Notes under the pieces: model-generated
What the model saw: only the letters and a program-made list of their open reading frames with translations
The model's database searches: none
Told to the model about the DNA's origin: nothing
Assembly (NCBI GenBank): GCA_023451825.1
Contig: JAEXYA010000067.1
Coordinates: 1 to 64,000, forward strand
Length of the DNA: 64,000 nt
Direction: 5' to 3'
DNA from: Pseudomonadota bacterium
GTDB taxonomy: Bacteria > Pseudomonadota > Alphaproteobacteria > Rhizobiales > Xanthobacteraceae
Position numbers and translations under genes: made by a program
Shown: piece after piece, positions 17,450 to 26,534 of the stretch
How positions within the stretch are numbered: the first letter of the stretch is position 1
Layout of the letters: each line of letters starts with the position of its first letter

Positions 17450-20089
17450 TTAAGCGGCTGAGTTATCGACGCATTGCATATCCGCGTCGAACTGAGTGCG
17501 CGCTATGCGACATTCGGAAACGAGCGTCGTCCATCGCTCTGCATGACGTGCAGAGAGCCATGCTTCGAGATCCAACGGCGACAGGCCCGGCGCGTAAATG
17601 AAGCCCTGAATAACGTCGCAGCCAAGTTCCGCCAGGATCTTGTGTTGCCCTTCGGTTTCGACACCTTCTGCAACAACCGTCATGTTGAGGCTCTGGCCGA
17701 CACGCACGACCGCGGTCACGATCGCCAGCGCGCAATCCTTCGTTTCAATATCGCGCATGAAACTGCGATCGATCTTCAACTCGCGGACAGGCAACTGCGC
17801 CAGTCGGCTCAGGCTCGAATAGCCGGTTCCGAAATCGTCCATCGACAAGCCGATCCCGGCAGCGCGGATTCGCTTCATGGTTTCGATTGCCGTCGCGCGT
17901 TCGTTCATGACGACGCTCTCGGTGACTTCGAGCACGAGGCGGTTCGGCGAGAGGCCGTATTCCACCATGATGTCGATGATCAGCGTCGGAAGATCAGGAT
18001 TTTCGAAGCTGACCGGCGACAGATTCACCGAGACGCAGGGGACGTGAAAACCCTGGCGTCGCCATTCGGCGATCTGACGGCAGGCTTCCCGGATCGACCA
18101 GATGCCGATCTGATCGATCAAGCCGCACTCTTCCGCGAGCGGAATGAATTTTCCTGGCGAGATCGCGCCCAATACCGGATCATTCCAACGGGCGAGAGCT
18201 TCGACGCCATAGAGGCCACCATCGGCAGCGCGAATTTGAGGCTGGTAATGCAGATGCAGTCCGCCATGGGCGATTGCATCGCGCAGCGCGGTGCTGAGCG
18301 CCAGCCGATCTTGAGCCACTGTATCCATTTGATCGCTGAACAGACGATAAGTCGAGCGGCCCGCCTGCTTGGCGCTATACATCGCCGTGTCGGCAAATTT
18401 CAGCAGACGATCGAGATCGTCGGCATTGTCGGGATAAATGCTGATGCCTGCACTGACCGAGATCGCGACCTTGCTGCCGGCGATCTGCAGCGGCGCCGAC
18501 AGTGCCTCGGTGATACGGTCGGCGATCCGCGCCGCCTCATCGCCGTCGCAGTTGGGCAGCATGACGATAAACTCGTCGCCGCCCTGACGGCTGAGGATAT
18601 CGCCGGGACGCAGGGTGAGGCGCAGGCGCTGCGTGACCTGCACCAACAAATCATCGCCGGCCGAATGCCCGAGCGTGTCGTTGACGTCCTTGAAGTGATC
18701 GAGGTCGAGGAACATGATCGCGAGCCTGCCGAGATCAGCGCATTCAGCGATACCCCGCTCCATCAGATGACGCATATGCGTGCGATTTGGCAGACCCGTC
18801 AGCGCATCGAAATAAGCAAGGCGCGAAATCTCATTACGTGTCTCTTCGCGCTCCAGCGCGAGCGCGCCAAGATGCACGCACGCATCAACGATGCTTTGAT
18901 GCCATCGGCTCGGGGCGCGCGACTCGCGATAGTAGAAGGTGAAGGTCCCGATGACGCGACCGTCCTTGGCTTTGATCGGCGTGACCCAACAGGCTTTCAG
19001 ACCTGCCGCGACCACTGCTGCGCCATAACGCTGCCAGCTTTCGGAAGCGGCAAGATCCGGCACGAACAGCGCCTCGCCATGATAGATGCCGCACACATCG
19101 GAATCACCCTGCGGCGTGATCTGAAGCCCTTCCATCAACCGCACATGCGCTTTCGGCATGCTCGGACCGCCGAGCGGATGCAGCCGGTGGTCCGGATCGA
19201 TATAGGACAACGAGCAGATGACATCCGGCGCGAGCTGCTCGACCTTGCCGCACAGGTCGTTCATCACTTCCATCAGCGGCCGCTCATCGGCCAGCGCTTC
19301 AAGGATGTGGTGCTGCAACGACTGCAGCTGCTTGCTCTCGGTGATATCCGTCAGCAGCACGATGAGATGCTTGAGGCTGCCCTGCTCGTCATGGATCGCA
19401 TTGACGGCGGTCGATACCCAGATCTCGTTCCCGAACTTGTCATAGACCAGCAGCTCTTCCTCGGCGGCTCCCTTCGTGTGAACGAGATTATGCAGCCGTT
19501 CGATCGTTGCGGGATCCGTATAAGGACCGTTCAATAACTCCTCGGGCGCCAGGCCGTTCGCTTCCTCGCGCGTATAGCCGAACAGTCCGGTGAAGGCGTC
19601 GTTGATATAATCGATGCGTCCATCATGGCCGGCCATGAAAATAGCGCGATGGGTCTTGTCGACTACCAGCGAGAGTCGCATGAGCTCCTCGCGCTGCAGG
19701 ACTTCCGCAGTGACATCACGCAGGAATCCCATATAGGTGATTTTGCCATCGACCTCGACACGCGACATCGACAAAGCGCCCCACAATTCGCTGCCGTCTT
19801 TGCGTTCGACCCGGACCTCACGGCTGCGGCCGACGATGCGGTTCACTCCGGTCGAGCGATTGGCTGCGATATATTCATCGTGGTTGCGCCTGAACGGTTG
19901 CGGCACCAGCATGCTGACATTGCGGCCCAGCACCTCGTGACGGCCATAGCCCCAGAGCCGCTCGGCCGCAGCGTTGAAATGCGTGACCTTGTTGTCGCTG
20001 TCGATCATGACCACGGCGTCGATGGCCTGCTCGAGGCCGGCAAGCAGCGACCGCGCGGTATCGGCCTGATTGAGTGGCACCAAAGTCAT
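17450..20089 (-). CDS. PAS-PAS-GAF-GGDEF-EAL cyclic-di-GMP enzyme (copy 2)
   Basis: 879 residues, same architecture as the downstream gene and clearly a paralogue: the openings IDAVVM/VDAVII, FNAAAERLWGYGR and the blocks RQGGDEF and GVEALARWNDP match. I-site RPGD and both catalytic motifs are intact. The C-terminal tail (VSECRIARTQFDADMQCV) is unlike copy 1. No transmembrane segment is seen, so both act in the cytoplasm, probably sensing through PAS and GAF. The two genes are separated by 181 bases, enough for separate promoters. Confidence 0.9.
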   Translation of the reverse strand: MTLVPLNQADTARSLLAGLEQAIDAVVMIDSDNKVTHFNAAAERLWGYGRHEVLGRNVSMLVPQPFRRNHDEYIAANRSTGVNRIVGRSREVRVERKDGSELWGALSMSRVEVDGKITYMGFLRDVTAEVLQREELMRLSLVVDKTHRAIFMAGHDGRIDYINDAFTGLFGYTREEANGLAPEELLNGPYTDPATIERLHNLVHTKGAAEEELLVYDKFGNEIWVSTAVNAIHDEQGSLKHLIVLLTDITESKQLQSLQHHILEALADERPLMEVMNDLCGKVEQLAPDVICSLSYIDPDHRLHPLGGPSMPKAHVRLMEGLQITPQGDSDVCGIYHGEALFVPDLAASESWQRYGAAVVAAGLKACWVTPIKAKDGRVIGTFTFYYRESRAPSRWHQSIVDACVHLGALALEREETRNEISRLAYFDALTGLPNRTHMRHLMERGIAECADLGRLAIMFLDLDHFKDVNDTLGHSAGDDLLVQVTQRLRLTLRPGDILSRQGGDEFIVMLPNCDGDEAARIADRITEALSAPLQIAGSKVAISVSAGISIYPDNADDLDRLLKFADTAMYSAKQAGRSTYRLFSDQMDTVAQDRLALSTALRDAIAHGGLHLHYQPQIRAADGGLYGVEALARWNDPVLGAISPGKFIPLAEECGLIDQIGIWSIREACRQIAEWRRQGFHVPCVSVNLSPVSFENPDLPTLIIDIMVEYGLSPNRLVLEVTESVVMNERATAIETMKRIRAAGIGLSMDDFGTGYSSLSRLAQLPVRELKIDRSFMRDIETKDCALAIVTAVVRVGQSLNMTVVAEGVETEGQHKILAELGCDVIQGFIYAPGLSPLDLEAWLSARHAERWTTLVSECRIARTQFDADMQCVDNSAA

Positions 20090-20376
20090 AAAACAAACTC
20101 ACGAACAATCGCATTTTCGAAAACCGAGCGAACTCAAATGGCTCGGATGCCGGTCGATCGGCATGGGTGCGATGATAAGTGAAAGTTGTCGCTAAGTTAC
20201 TCGCTGAGCCTCAACCCGTTCTGCCGAGCAGAAACATCATTAAGCAGCAGCTAAAACGCTGCCGCCCGAAATTGTCGGGGCCAAACGCCACAATCCGACA
20301 GCGAGATTCGGTGCCGTTGCCTCACCCATATGGATGAGGCCTAGCGCGACAGATCGCTCGACGACCGCCGTTTGCG

Positions 20377-21174
20377 TTAGTGGACTTCCGCTGCCAGCAC
20401 AGCCTCAACGCGAATTTCTTCGGTGAGGCGCGCCTTCAGATCGGAGAAGGCCGCACTTGTCTTGACGGTGTAATGGCGTGGGTGCGGAAGGTCGACGGGG
20501 ATATCGGCCTTGATGCGGCCGGGCCGCGCCGACATGACCACCACGCGCGAAGCGAGAAAGATCGCTTCTTCGATATCGTGGGTGACGAAGATCACCGTCT
20601 TGCGCTCGCGCTCCCAGATGCCGAGCAGAAGCTCCTGCATCAAAGCGCGGGTCTGGTTGTCGAGCGCGCCAAAGGGCTCGTCGAGCAGCAGCATCTTGGG
20701 ATCATTGGCCAGCGCACGTGCGATCGCCGTGCGTTGCTGCATGCCGCCGGAGAGTTGCTTGGGAAAGTGGCTGGCGAAACTCGTGAGCCCCACTTTCTCC
20801 AACCACTCGCGCGCGATGTTGCTGCGCTCCTTCTGCGAGATGCCGCGTTCGCGCAGACCGAAGGCGACATTCTCGGCGACCGTCAGCCAGGGAAACAATG
20901 TGTAGGACTGGAACACCATGCCACGATCGGCGCCGGGGCCGGTAATCGTCTTGCCATCGAGCAGGATACGGCCGGTGGTGGGCGTATCCAGGCCGGCAAC
21001 CATGCGCAGCAGCGTGGACTTGCCGCAGCCGGATGGGCCGAGGATGGTGACGAAGTCGTTGTCGGCGACAGAAAGATTGGTCGGCTCCAGCGCACGCGTC
21101 GGCGTGCCGCCGCGAACGGCCGGAAAAACGCGCGAGACGTTCTCGATGACGAGCTTGCTCAAATGATGCTCCAC
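20377..21174 (-). CDS. NitT/TauT-family ABC transporter ATPase
   Basis: 265-residue ATPase of the SsuB/TauB/NrtD type. Walker A GPSGCGKST, signature LSGGMQQR, Walker B LLLDEPFGALD and switch VTHDIEEA are intact. It powers import through the adjacent permease. The ATG overlaps the permease stop by 16 bases. Substrate is not decided by the ATPase; the neighbouring hut genes suggest an imidazole or urocanate-type compound, as inference only. Confidence 0.9.
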   Translation of the reverse strand: MEHHLSKLVIENVSRVFPAVRGGTPTRALEPTNLSVADNDFVTILGPSGCGKSTLLRMVAGLDTPTTGRILLDGKTITGPGADRGMVFQSYTLFPWLTVAENVAFGLRERGISQKERSNIAREWLEKVGLTSFASHFPKQLSGGMQQRTAIARALANDPKMLLLDEPFGALDNQTRALMQELLLGIWERERKTVIFVTHDIEEAIFLASRVVVMSARPGRIKADIPVDLPHPRHYTVKTSAAFSDLKARLTEEIRVEAVLAAEVH

Positions 21175-21932
21175 GGGAACAGGCGCTTGTTGATGGCCTT
21201 GAAGACGTAGTCCGAGATCAGGCCGATAATGCCGATGACGATGATGCCGAAGATGATCTGGCCGGTGGCGAGCAACGCCTGACTATCGATGATCATGTGG
21301 CCGATGCCCGAGGACGAGCCGATCAGTTCGGCGACGATGACATAGGTCCAGGCCCAGCCGAGCACGAGGCGCAGGATTTCCGCGATTTCTGGCGCGGCAG
21401 ACGGAATCAATACGCGGCGAAGTACACCGTCATCCTTAGCGCCGAGCGTCAGCGACGCTTCGACAAGATCGCGGCGGACGCTGCCGACGGCCACAGCGAC
21501 CATCAGGATGAGCTGAAACACCGAGCCGATGAAGATGACGAGCAGCTTCTGCATCTCGCCGATGCCGGCCCAGAGGATCAGCAGAGGGATGAAGGCCGAG
21601 GCCGGCAGATAGCGTGCGAAGGACACGAAGGGCTCAAGGAAAGCCTCGACCGGCTTGTAGGCTCCCATCAGGATGCCGAGCGGCACCGCGACCAATGCAG
21701 CCAGCACGAAGCCGCCGACCACACGCCAGATCGTCATGCCGATGTCGAACAGAAAATTCTGCTTGGTCAGCAGGAACCAGCCGTCCTCGATCATGGTGAG
21801 CGGATTGGCGAGGAAGGTCTTCGAGACGAAGCCGCCGAACGTCGCGAACGACCAGCCGGCGACAAACAGCACGAAAAAGGAAATGCCGAGCACCACGCGC
21901 GCGGGCGAGGAGATGGGGGCGAGTGGTTTCAT
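21159..21932 (-). CDS. NitT/TauT-family ABC transporter permease
   Basis: 257-residue inner-membrane permease with about six hydrophobic segments; the first spans about residues 12-32. The cytoplasmic coupling loop EASLTLGAKDDGVLRRVLIPSAAPE matches the conserved EAA motif with its glycine. It forms the channel of the importer whose binding protein gene is upstream. A 29-bp hairpin separates it from that gene. Confidence 0.9.
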   Translation of the reverse strand: MKPLAPISSPARVVLGISFFVLFVAGWSFATFGGFVSKTFLANPLTMIEDGWFLLTKQNFLFDIGMTIWRVVGGFVLAALVAVPLGILMGAYKPVEAFLEPFVSFARYLPASAFIPLLILWAGIGEMQKLLVIFIGSVFQLILMVAVAVGSVRRDLVEASLTLGAKDDGVLRRVLIPSAAPEIAEILRLVLGWAWTYVIVAELIGSSSGIGHMIIDSQALLATGQIIFGIIVIGIIGLISDYVFKAINKRLFPWSII

Positions 21933-21965
21933 GATGGGCTCAGGCCGATGTCTACGAAATCGATC

Positions 21966-21994
21966 GTCATGCCCGGCGCCGAGCCGGGCATGAC
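21966..21994. repeat. REP-like hairpin inside the ABC transporter operon
   Basis: Perfect inverted repeat GTCATGCCCGGC / GCCGGGCATGAC with a 5-base loop, lying between the binding-protein and permease genes. Such hairpins commonly stabilise upstream mRNA and reduce downstream expression, matching the greater need for binding protein. No U-tract is present. Confidence 0.75.
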
Positions 21995-22007
21995 GGCATT
22001 CCTGCGG

Positions 22008-22967
22008 TTACTGAATGAAGCTGGGATCAGCAAGCTTCGTCATATCGGGTAGCTGCTTGATCACGCCGATTTCGAGCAACAGGTCGGCAGCTTCCTTCGA
22101 AAAGGCTGCGTGCTCGCCAGCGAAGAACTTCTTGTTCGCTTCCTGGTCCTGCCAACGCAGATACTGCGCAGACTTGCCGAAGGCTTCGCCCGACTGCTTC
22201 ACATCGGCCCCCATGATCTCATAGGACTTGGCCTGATCCGCCTTGATCATGGCGACTGCATCGAAATAGCTCTTGGCCAGCGCCTTCACCGCATCCTTGT
22301 TCTCCGCAATGAACTTCGGCGAACAGCCGAACGTGTCCATGATCATCGGATAATCGAGGGTTGTGGCGATGATCTTGCCGGCGTCCGGCTTCTCGCGGAC
22401 CGCGGAGAGATACGGCTCATAGGTCATGGCCGCATCGTTCTGGCCGGCGATGAAAGCCTGCGCTGCCGGGCCCGGCTCCATATTGACGACCGAGACGTCC
22501 TTCACCGACAGACCGTTCTTCTTCAGGAACCAGGCGAGCGTGAAATAGGGCGCGGTGCCCGGCGCCGATGCGGCAACCGACTTGCCCTTCAGATCCTTGA
22601 TCGCGGCGACATTGCCGCGCACGGCCATGCCATCAGCGCCATAGGACTTGTCGAGCTGGAACAGCTGCGTAGTGGGAACGCCGTTCGCGTTCCACACGAT
22701 CCATGTCTCGACCGTGGTGGCGGCGCATTGCACGTCGCCCGACGCGATGGCGAGGTGACGGCTCGCCTGCGGCACCTTCTTGATAGTGACGTCGAGACCG
22801 TTCTTGGCGAAAATGCCGGCTTCCTTGGCCAGCGTCAGCGGCGCAAAACCGGTCCAGCCCGAAATCGCGATGGTCACCTTGGTCTGCGCGGCAGCAGGGG
22901 CCACGAGAGCCGGCGTTGCGACCAGAGCCGCGAGCGCGGCGGCGACGGAAACTCCAATCAACTTCAT
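22008..22967 (-). CDS. NitT/TauT-family ABC transporter substrate-binding protein
   Basis: 319-residue periplasmic binding protein. The signal peptide ends near residue 28 (VAPAAAQ). The body has SGWTGFAPLTLAKEAGIFAKNGL, the usual opening of the nitrate/sulfonate/taurine-type binding proteins, and LKGKSVAASAPGTAPYF in the hinge. A GAGGAG ribosome-binding site precedes the ATG. It lies 105 bases downstream of hutC on the same strand, so it may belong to the hutF-hutC transcript and carry a hut-pathway substrate. Confidence 0.88.
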   Translation of the reverse strand: MKLIGVSVAAALAALVATPALVAPAAAQTKVTIAISGWTGFAPLTLAKEAGIFAKNGLDVTIKKVPQASRHLAIASGDVQCAATTVETWIVWNANGVPTTQLFQLDKSYGADGMAVRGNVAAIKDLKGKSVAASAPGTAPYFTLAWFLKKNGLSVKDVSVVNMEPGPAAQAFIAGQNDAAMTYEPYLSAVREKPDAGKIIATTLDYPMIMDTFGCSPKFIAENKDAVKALAKSYFDAVAMIKADQAKSYEIMGADVKQSGEAFGKSAQYLRWQDQEANKKFFAGEHAAFSKEAADLLLEIGVIKQLPDMTKLADPSFIQ

Positions 22968-23072
22968 AACCCACTCTCCTCAGCTAGTTTAGAATAATAC
23001 TGCACGGCGATGTGCTGAATGGCCAGAGGCAATTTCCGCGCCGCGCCTGCGACAGATGATTCATGCCTGCCA

Positions 23073-23828
23073 TCACGCCCGCCCCGCCGGCGTAAAGCGC
23101 GCGGTGAGCCGGTACAGATCGTTCGGATAGCTCACACGCACCGAGGTGATGACCTTGCTCTTGCGCCAGGTGCGGCGCTCGACAACGAGACAGGCGGCAG
23201 GCTTTTTCAACGCCAGCGCGGCTCGCGCATCGTCACCGGCAAGCGTTGCCGTGATCTGATGCTCCGCCTCGCTCCATGGTACATGGCCGAGCAACCAGGT
23301 ACCCGGCGGCACCTGGGAGAAATCGATATCAACCGCCGGCGGCACGACATCGAGATTGATGAGACGCTCCTCATAGGCGAACGGACGTCCCTTGGCGATG
23401 TGGCGGCAACTCAGCACCAGCACATCGCAGCCGCGGTCGGTACCGAGACGATCGAGATCGTCCTTAGTCGCCTTGCGGCGCTTGCGCGCGAGCAACTCAT
23501 ACCCATAGGCCTCGCCGCGCTTGGCGATCTCGGCCTGGATATCCGGGATATGCAGCACAGCCGACTGCACCACCGGCTTGGCGACAAAGCTGCCGACACG
23601 ACGCTTACGCTCGATGATGCCGACGGCTGCAAGGCCCGACAGCACCTTGTTCACGGTCATCCGCGAGCACTGATAGGTCTCGACCAGCTCATGCTCGAAC
23701 GGGATGCGATAGCCGGGCGGCCAGCGGCCCGAAAGAATCTTGTCTTCGAGATCAGCGCGAATGCGCTGATATAGCGCTTGCGGCGCAGCCCTGCCGTTCA
23801 TGGACTTTGCCACGCGCGTCGGCATCAC
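23073..23828 (-). CDS. hutC: Histidine utilization repressor HutC
   Basis: GntR-family regulator of the HutC subgroup, 251 residues: N-terminal winged helix (LYQRIRADLEDKILSGRWPPG, then CSRMTVNKVLSGL) and a C-terminal UTRA ligand domain. HutC represses hut genes and is released by urocanate. Its start overlaps the hutF stop by 4 bases. A site fitting the HutC-subfamily consensus lies in the hutF-hutI divergent promoter region (25258-25271). Confidence 0.92.
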   Translation of the reverse strand: MMPTRVAKSMNGRAAPQALYQRIRADLEDKILSGRWPPGYRIPFEHELVETYQCSRMTVNKVLSGLAAVGIIERKRRVGSFVAKPVVQSAVLHIPDIQAEIAKRGEAYGYELLARKRRKATKDDLDRLGTDRGCDVLVLSCRHIAKGRPFAYEERLINLDVVPPAVDIDFSQVPPGTWLLGHVPWSEAEHQITATLAGDDARAALALKKPAACLVVERRTWRKSKVITSVRVSYPNDLYRLTARFTPAGRA

Positions 23829-25222
23829 AGGCTCGCCAGCCGTTTGACGACACGACGATAGCGTTCGGTGATCTCAGAACGCTTGAGATGACATCCATCG
23901 GCGACCACTTGCTGGCCGCCGGCATAGACTCCCGAAATAGCAGACTTGCCGGCAACGAAGGTCGCCGCATCCAGCCAGCGGTCGCCGCTGACGCCGCACA
24001 GATCGGGATGCGTATCGTCGAGCACCACGATATCGGCACGCTTGCCGACCGCAAACGCTCCGATGGCGCGCCCTGAAGCTCGCGCGCCGCCTGCCAGCGC
24101 ATGTTCATACAATGCGCGGCCGGTGGACTCGCCGCCCCGGCGCGTCACGGCATTGCGGACGCGGTGATGCAGGCGCTGGCTGTATTCGAACTGCTTCAAT
24201 TCGCCAAAGGCATCGATCTCGATATTGGAGTCGGAGCCGACACCAAATACGCCGCCGGCCTCGATGAGCCGGGGGCCTTCGAAAATGCCATCACCCAGAT
24301 TGGCCTCCGTCAGCGGGCAGAGACCGACAACCGCACCCACCTTGGCAATACGCGCGGTCTCCTCCGGAGTCAGATGGGTGGCGTGGATCAGGACCCAGCG
24401 CTGATCGACATCAACGTGATCCATAAGCCACTCGACCGGGCGCTGGCCGGACCAGGCGACGCAGTCCTCGACCTCCTTTACCTGCTCGGCGATATGCATG
24501 TGGACCGGACCGTTTGGCACGGCTTTAAGCACTTCGGCGAGCGTGTCCGGCGTCACTGCACGGAGCGAATGCGGCGCGATGCCGATGGCGGCATCGGCGA
24601 CTGGGCTGATAGCCGCCCGCGAGCGCTCCAGCAAAGCAAGAAAGCGAGCGGGATCATTGACGAAGCGCCGCTGGCCATGCACCGGCGCTGTGCCGCCAAA
24701 ACCGCTGAAATTGTAGAACACCGGCAGTAGCGTCAGGCCGATGCCCGTATCGATACATGCGCTGGCGATCCGCGCCGCCAGCTCGGCGAGATCGCCATAC
24801 GGCGCGCCATTCTCATCGCGATGCAGATAGTGGAATTCGGCCACCGAGGTGAAACCGCCCTCCAACATCTCGGCATAGGCATAAGCGGCGATGGCTTCGA
24901 CATCGTCCGGCGTCAGCGTATCGATGAAGCGATACATCAATTGCCGCCAGGTCCAGAAACTGTCCTGCGTCTCGCCGCGCCGTTCGGTGAGCCCGGCCAT
25001 GCCGCGCTGGAACGCATGGCTGTGCAAATTGGGCATTCCGGGCAGCGCAACACCCCTGACCACTTCCGCGCCAGCGCTGCTCGAATTGTCGGCAACGGCC
25101 GTGATCACGCCATTCTCGACCGTCAGAGTGACGTCGCGCGCCCAGCCGCCGGGAAGCAGCGCATGGGCGAAGAACAGCTTTTTTGCAGCACTTGACGCGT
25201 GCATGGCCTTGGTCCGTTGCAT
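23825..25222 (-). CDS. hutF: Formimidoylglutamate deiminase HutF
   Basis: Amidohydrolase-superfamily enzyme of 465 residues that converts N-formimidoyl-L-glutamate to N-formyl-L-glutamate and ammonia, the step that defines the five-enzyme histidine route. Metal-ligand motif NLHSHAFQRG is present near residues 66-75, then WRQLMYRF, HIAEQ and GVGSDSNIEI. The partner HutG deformylase is not encoded in this window. It is divergent from hutI. Confidence 0.92.
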   Translation of the reverse strand: MQRTKAMHASSAAKKLFFAHALLPGGWARDVTLTVENGVITAVADNSSSAGAEVVRGVALPGMPNLHSHAFQRGMAGLTERRGETQDSFWTWRQLMYRFIDTLTPDDVEAIAAYAYAEMLEGGFTSVAEFHYLHRDENGAPYGDLAELAARIASACIDTGIGLTLLPVFYNFSGFGGTAPVHGQRRFVNDPARFLALLERSRAAISPVADAAIGIAPHSLRAVTPDTLAEVLKAVPNGPVHMHIAEQVKEVEDCVAWSGQRPVEWLMDHVDVDQRWVLIHATHLTPEETARIAKVGAVVGLCPLTEANLGDGIFEGPRLIEAGGVFGVGSDSNIEIDAFGELKQFEYSQRLHHRVRNAVTRRGGESTGRALYEHALAGGARASGRAIGAFAVGKRADIVVLDDTHPDLCGVSGDRWLDAATFVAGKSAISGVYAGGQQVVADGCHLKRSEITERYRRVVKRLASL

Positions 25223-25257
25223 TCAAAAGACGCTCGACAATAAGCGAGCGCGCTGAT

Positions 25258-25271
25258 TATGTATAGACATA
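25258..25271. promoter_or_regulatory. Candidate HutC operator
   Basis: The sequence TATGTATAGACATA is an imperfect palindrome whose core GTATAGAC (25261-25268) fits the HutC-subfamily GntR operator consensus GT-N-TA-N-AC. It lies in the 77-base gap between the divergent hutF and hutI start codons, where one bound repressor could control both arms. Confidence 0.65.
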
Positions 25272-25299
25272 GAACGTCCCAAATGAGCGGCAGCGCCAT

Positions 25300-26523
25300 A
25301 TGACTTTCGATACCCTCTGGACCAACGCCCGCCTTGCCACCATGATCGAAGGCCAGCCCGGCCTTGGCATCATCGAGGACGGTTGCATCGCAGCGAAAGA
25401 CGGGCGCATCGCTTTCGTCGGCACGGCATCCGACCTGCCGACCGGCGCCGATGCCGCCAAGCGCATCGATTGCGACGGACGTTGGATTACGCCGGGCCTC
25501 GTGGACTGCCACACGCATCTCGTCTATGGCGGCCATCGCGCCAATGAATTCGCTATGCGGCTCGAAGGCGCGACTTACGAGGACATCTCGCGCGCCGGTG
25601 GCGGCATCGCCTCCAGCATGACGTCAACGCGCGCCGCGAGCGAAGCGCAACTCGTCACCAGCGGATTGAAGCGGCTCGATCATCTGATCGCTGAAGGCGT
25701 GACCACCATCGAGATCAAGTCGGGCTACGGGCTCGACAGGGAGACCGAGATCCGTTGCCTCAAGGCTGCGCGCCAACTCGGCTGCGAGCGCGACGTCGGT
25801 GTAATCACCTCGTTCCTCGCCGCGCACGCGATGCCCCCGGAGGCCAATGGCGACAAGGACGCCTATATCGACGGCGTCATCCGTGACACGCTGCCGGCCG
25901 TGGCCGAGCTGAAGCTCGCCGATGCCGTGGATGCATTTTGCGAGGGGATTGCGTTCTCGCCAGAACAGACCGCGCGGCTGTTCGATGCGGCGAAGGCTTA
26001 CGGCCTGCCGGTGAAACTGCATGCGGACCAGCTCTCCAACCTGCACGGCGCCAGACTTGCTGCAGACTACGGCGCGCTGTCGGCCGATCACCTTGAACAT
26101 ACCGACGAAGACGGCGTGATCGCTCTGACAAAAGCCGGCACGGTCGCCGTGGTGCTACCCGGCGCCTATTATACGCTGCGCGAGACGCAGGCGCCGCCGA
26201 TCGCGCTGTTCCGCAAGCACGGCACGCACCTCGCGCTCGCCACCGACAGCAATCCCGGCACTTCGCCGCTGACCTCGCTGCTGCTCACCATGAATATGGG
26301 CGCGACGCTGTTCCGCATGACGGTCGATGAATGCTTGCTGGGCGTCACGCGCGAAGGCGCACGCGCGCTTGGCAAGCTCAGCGAGATCGGCACGCTGGAG
26401 ACCGGAAAGTTCTGCGACCTCGCCATCTGGGACATCGAGACACCGGCCGAACTCGTCTACCGCGTCGGCTTCAATCCGCTTCACGCGCGCGTCCGGCACG
26501 GCCGGACGACATTTTCGCACTAA
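25300..26523 (+). CDS. hutI: Imidazolonepropionase HutI
   Basis: Amidohydrolase of 407 residues that opens the ring of 4-imidazolone-5-propionate to formimidoylglutamate. The HTH metal motif is in GLVDCHTHLVYGG, with further ligands in KLHADQ and TDSNPGTSP. It is the first gene of the plus-strand hutI-hutU-hutD unit. Confidence 0.94.
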   Translation: MTFDTLWTNARLATMIEGQPGLGIIEDGCIAAKDGRIAFVGTASDLPTGADAAKRIDCDGRWITPGLVDCHTHLVYGGHRANEFAMRLEGATYEDISRAGGGIASSMTSTRAASEAQLVTSGLKRLDHLIAEGVTTIEIKSGYGLDRETEIRCLKAARQLGCERDVGVITSFLAAHAMPPEANGDKDAYIDGVIRDTLPAVAELKLADAVDAFCEGIAFSPEQTARLFDAAKAYGLPVKLHADQLSNLHGARLAADYGALSADHLEHTDEDGVIALTKAGTVAVVLPGAYYTLRETQAPPIALFRKHGTHLALATDSNPGTSPLTSLLLTMNMGATLFRMTVDECLLGVTREGARALGKLSEIGTLETGKFCDLAIWDIETPAELVYRVGFNPLHARVRHGRTTFSH

Positions 26524-26534
26524 GGACAATCATC

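Noticed and set aside
17474..19537. 687-codon plus-strand frame opposite the second GGDEF-EAL gene
   Set aside because: Antisense shadow of a clearly coding gene with intact GGDEF and EAL motifs.
26331..26534. Extended N-terminus for urocanate hydratase
   Set aside because: This part overlaps the hutI coding sequence in another frame and the family begins at the ATG at 26535.
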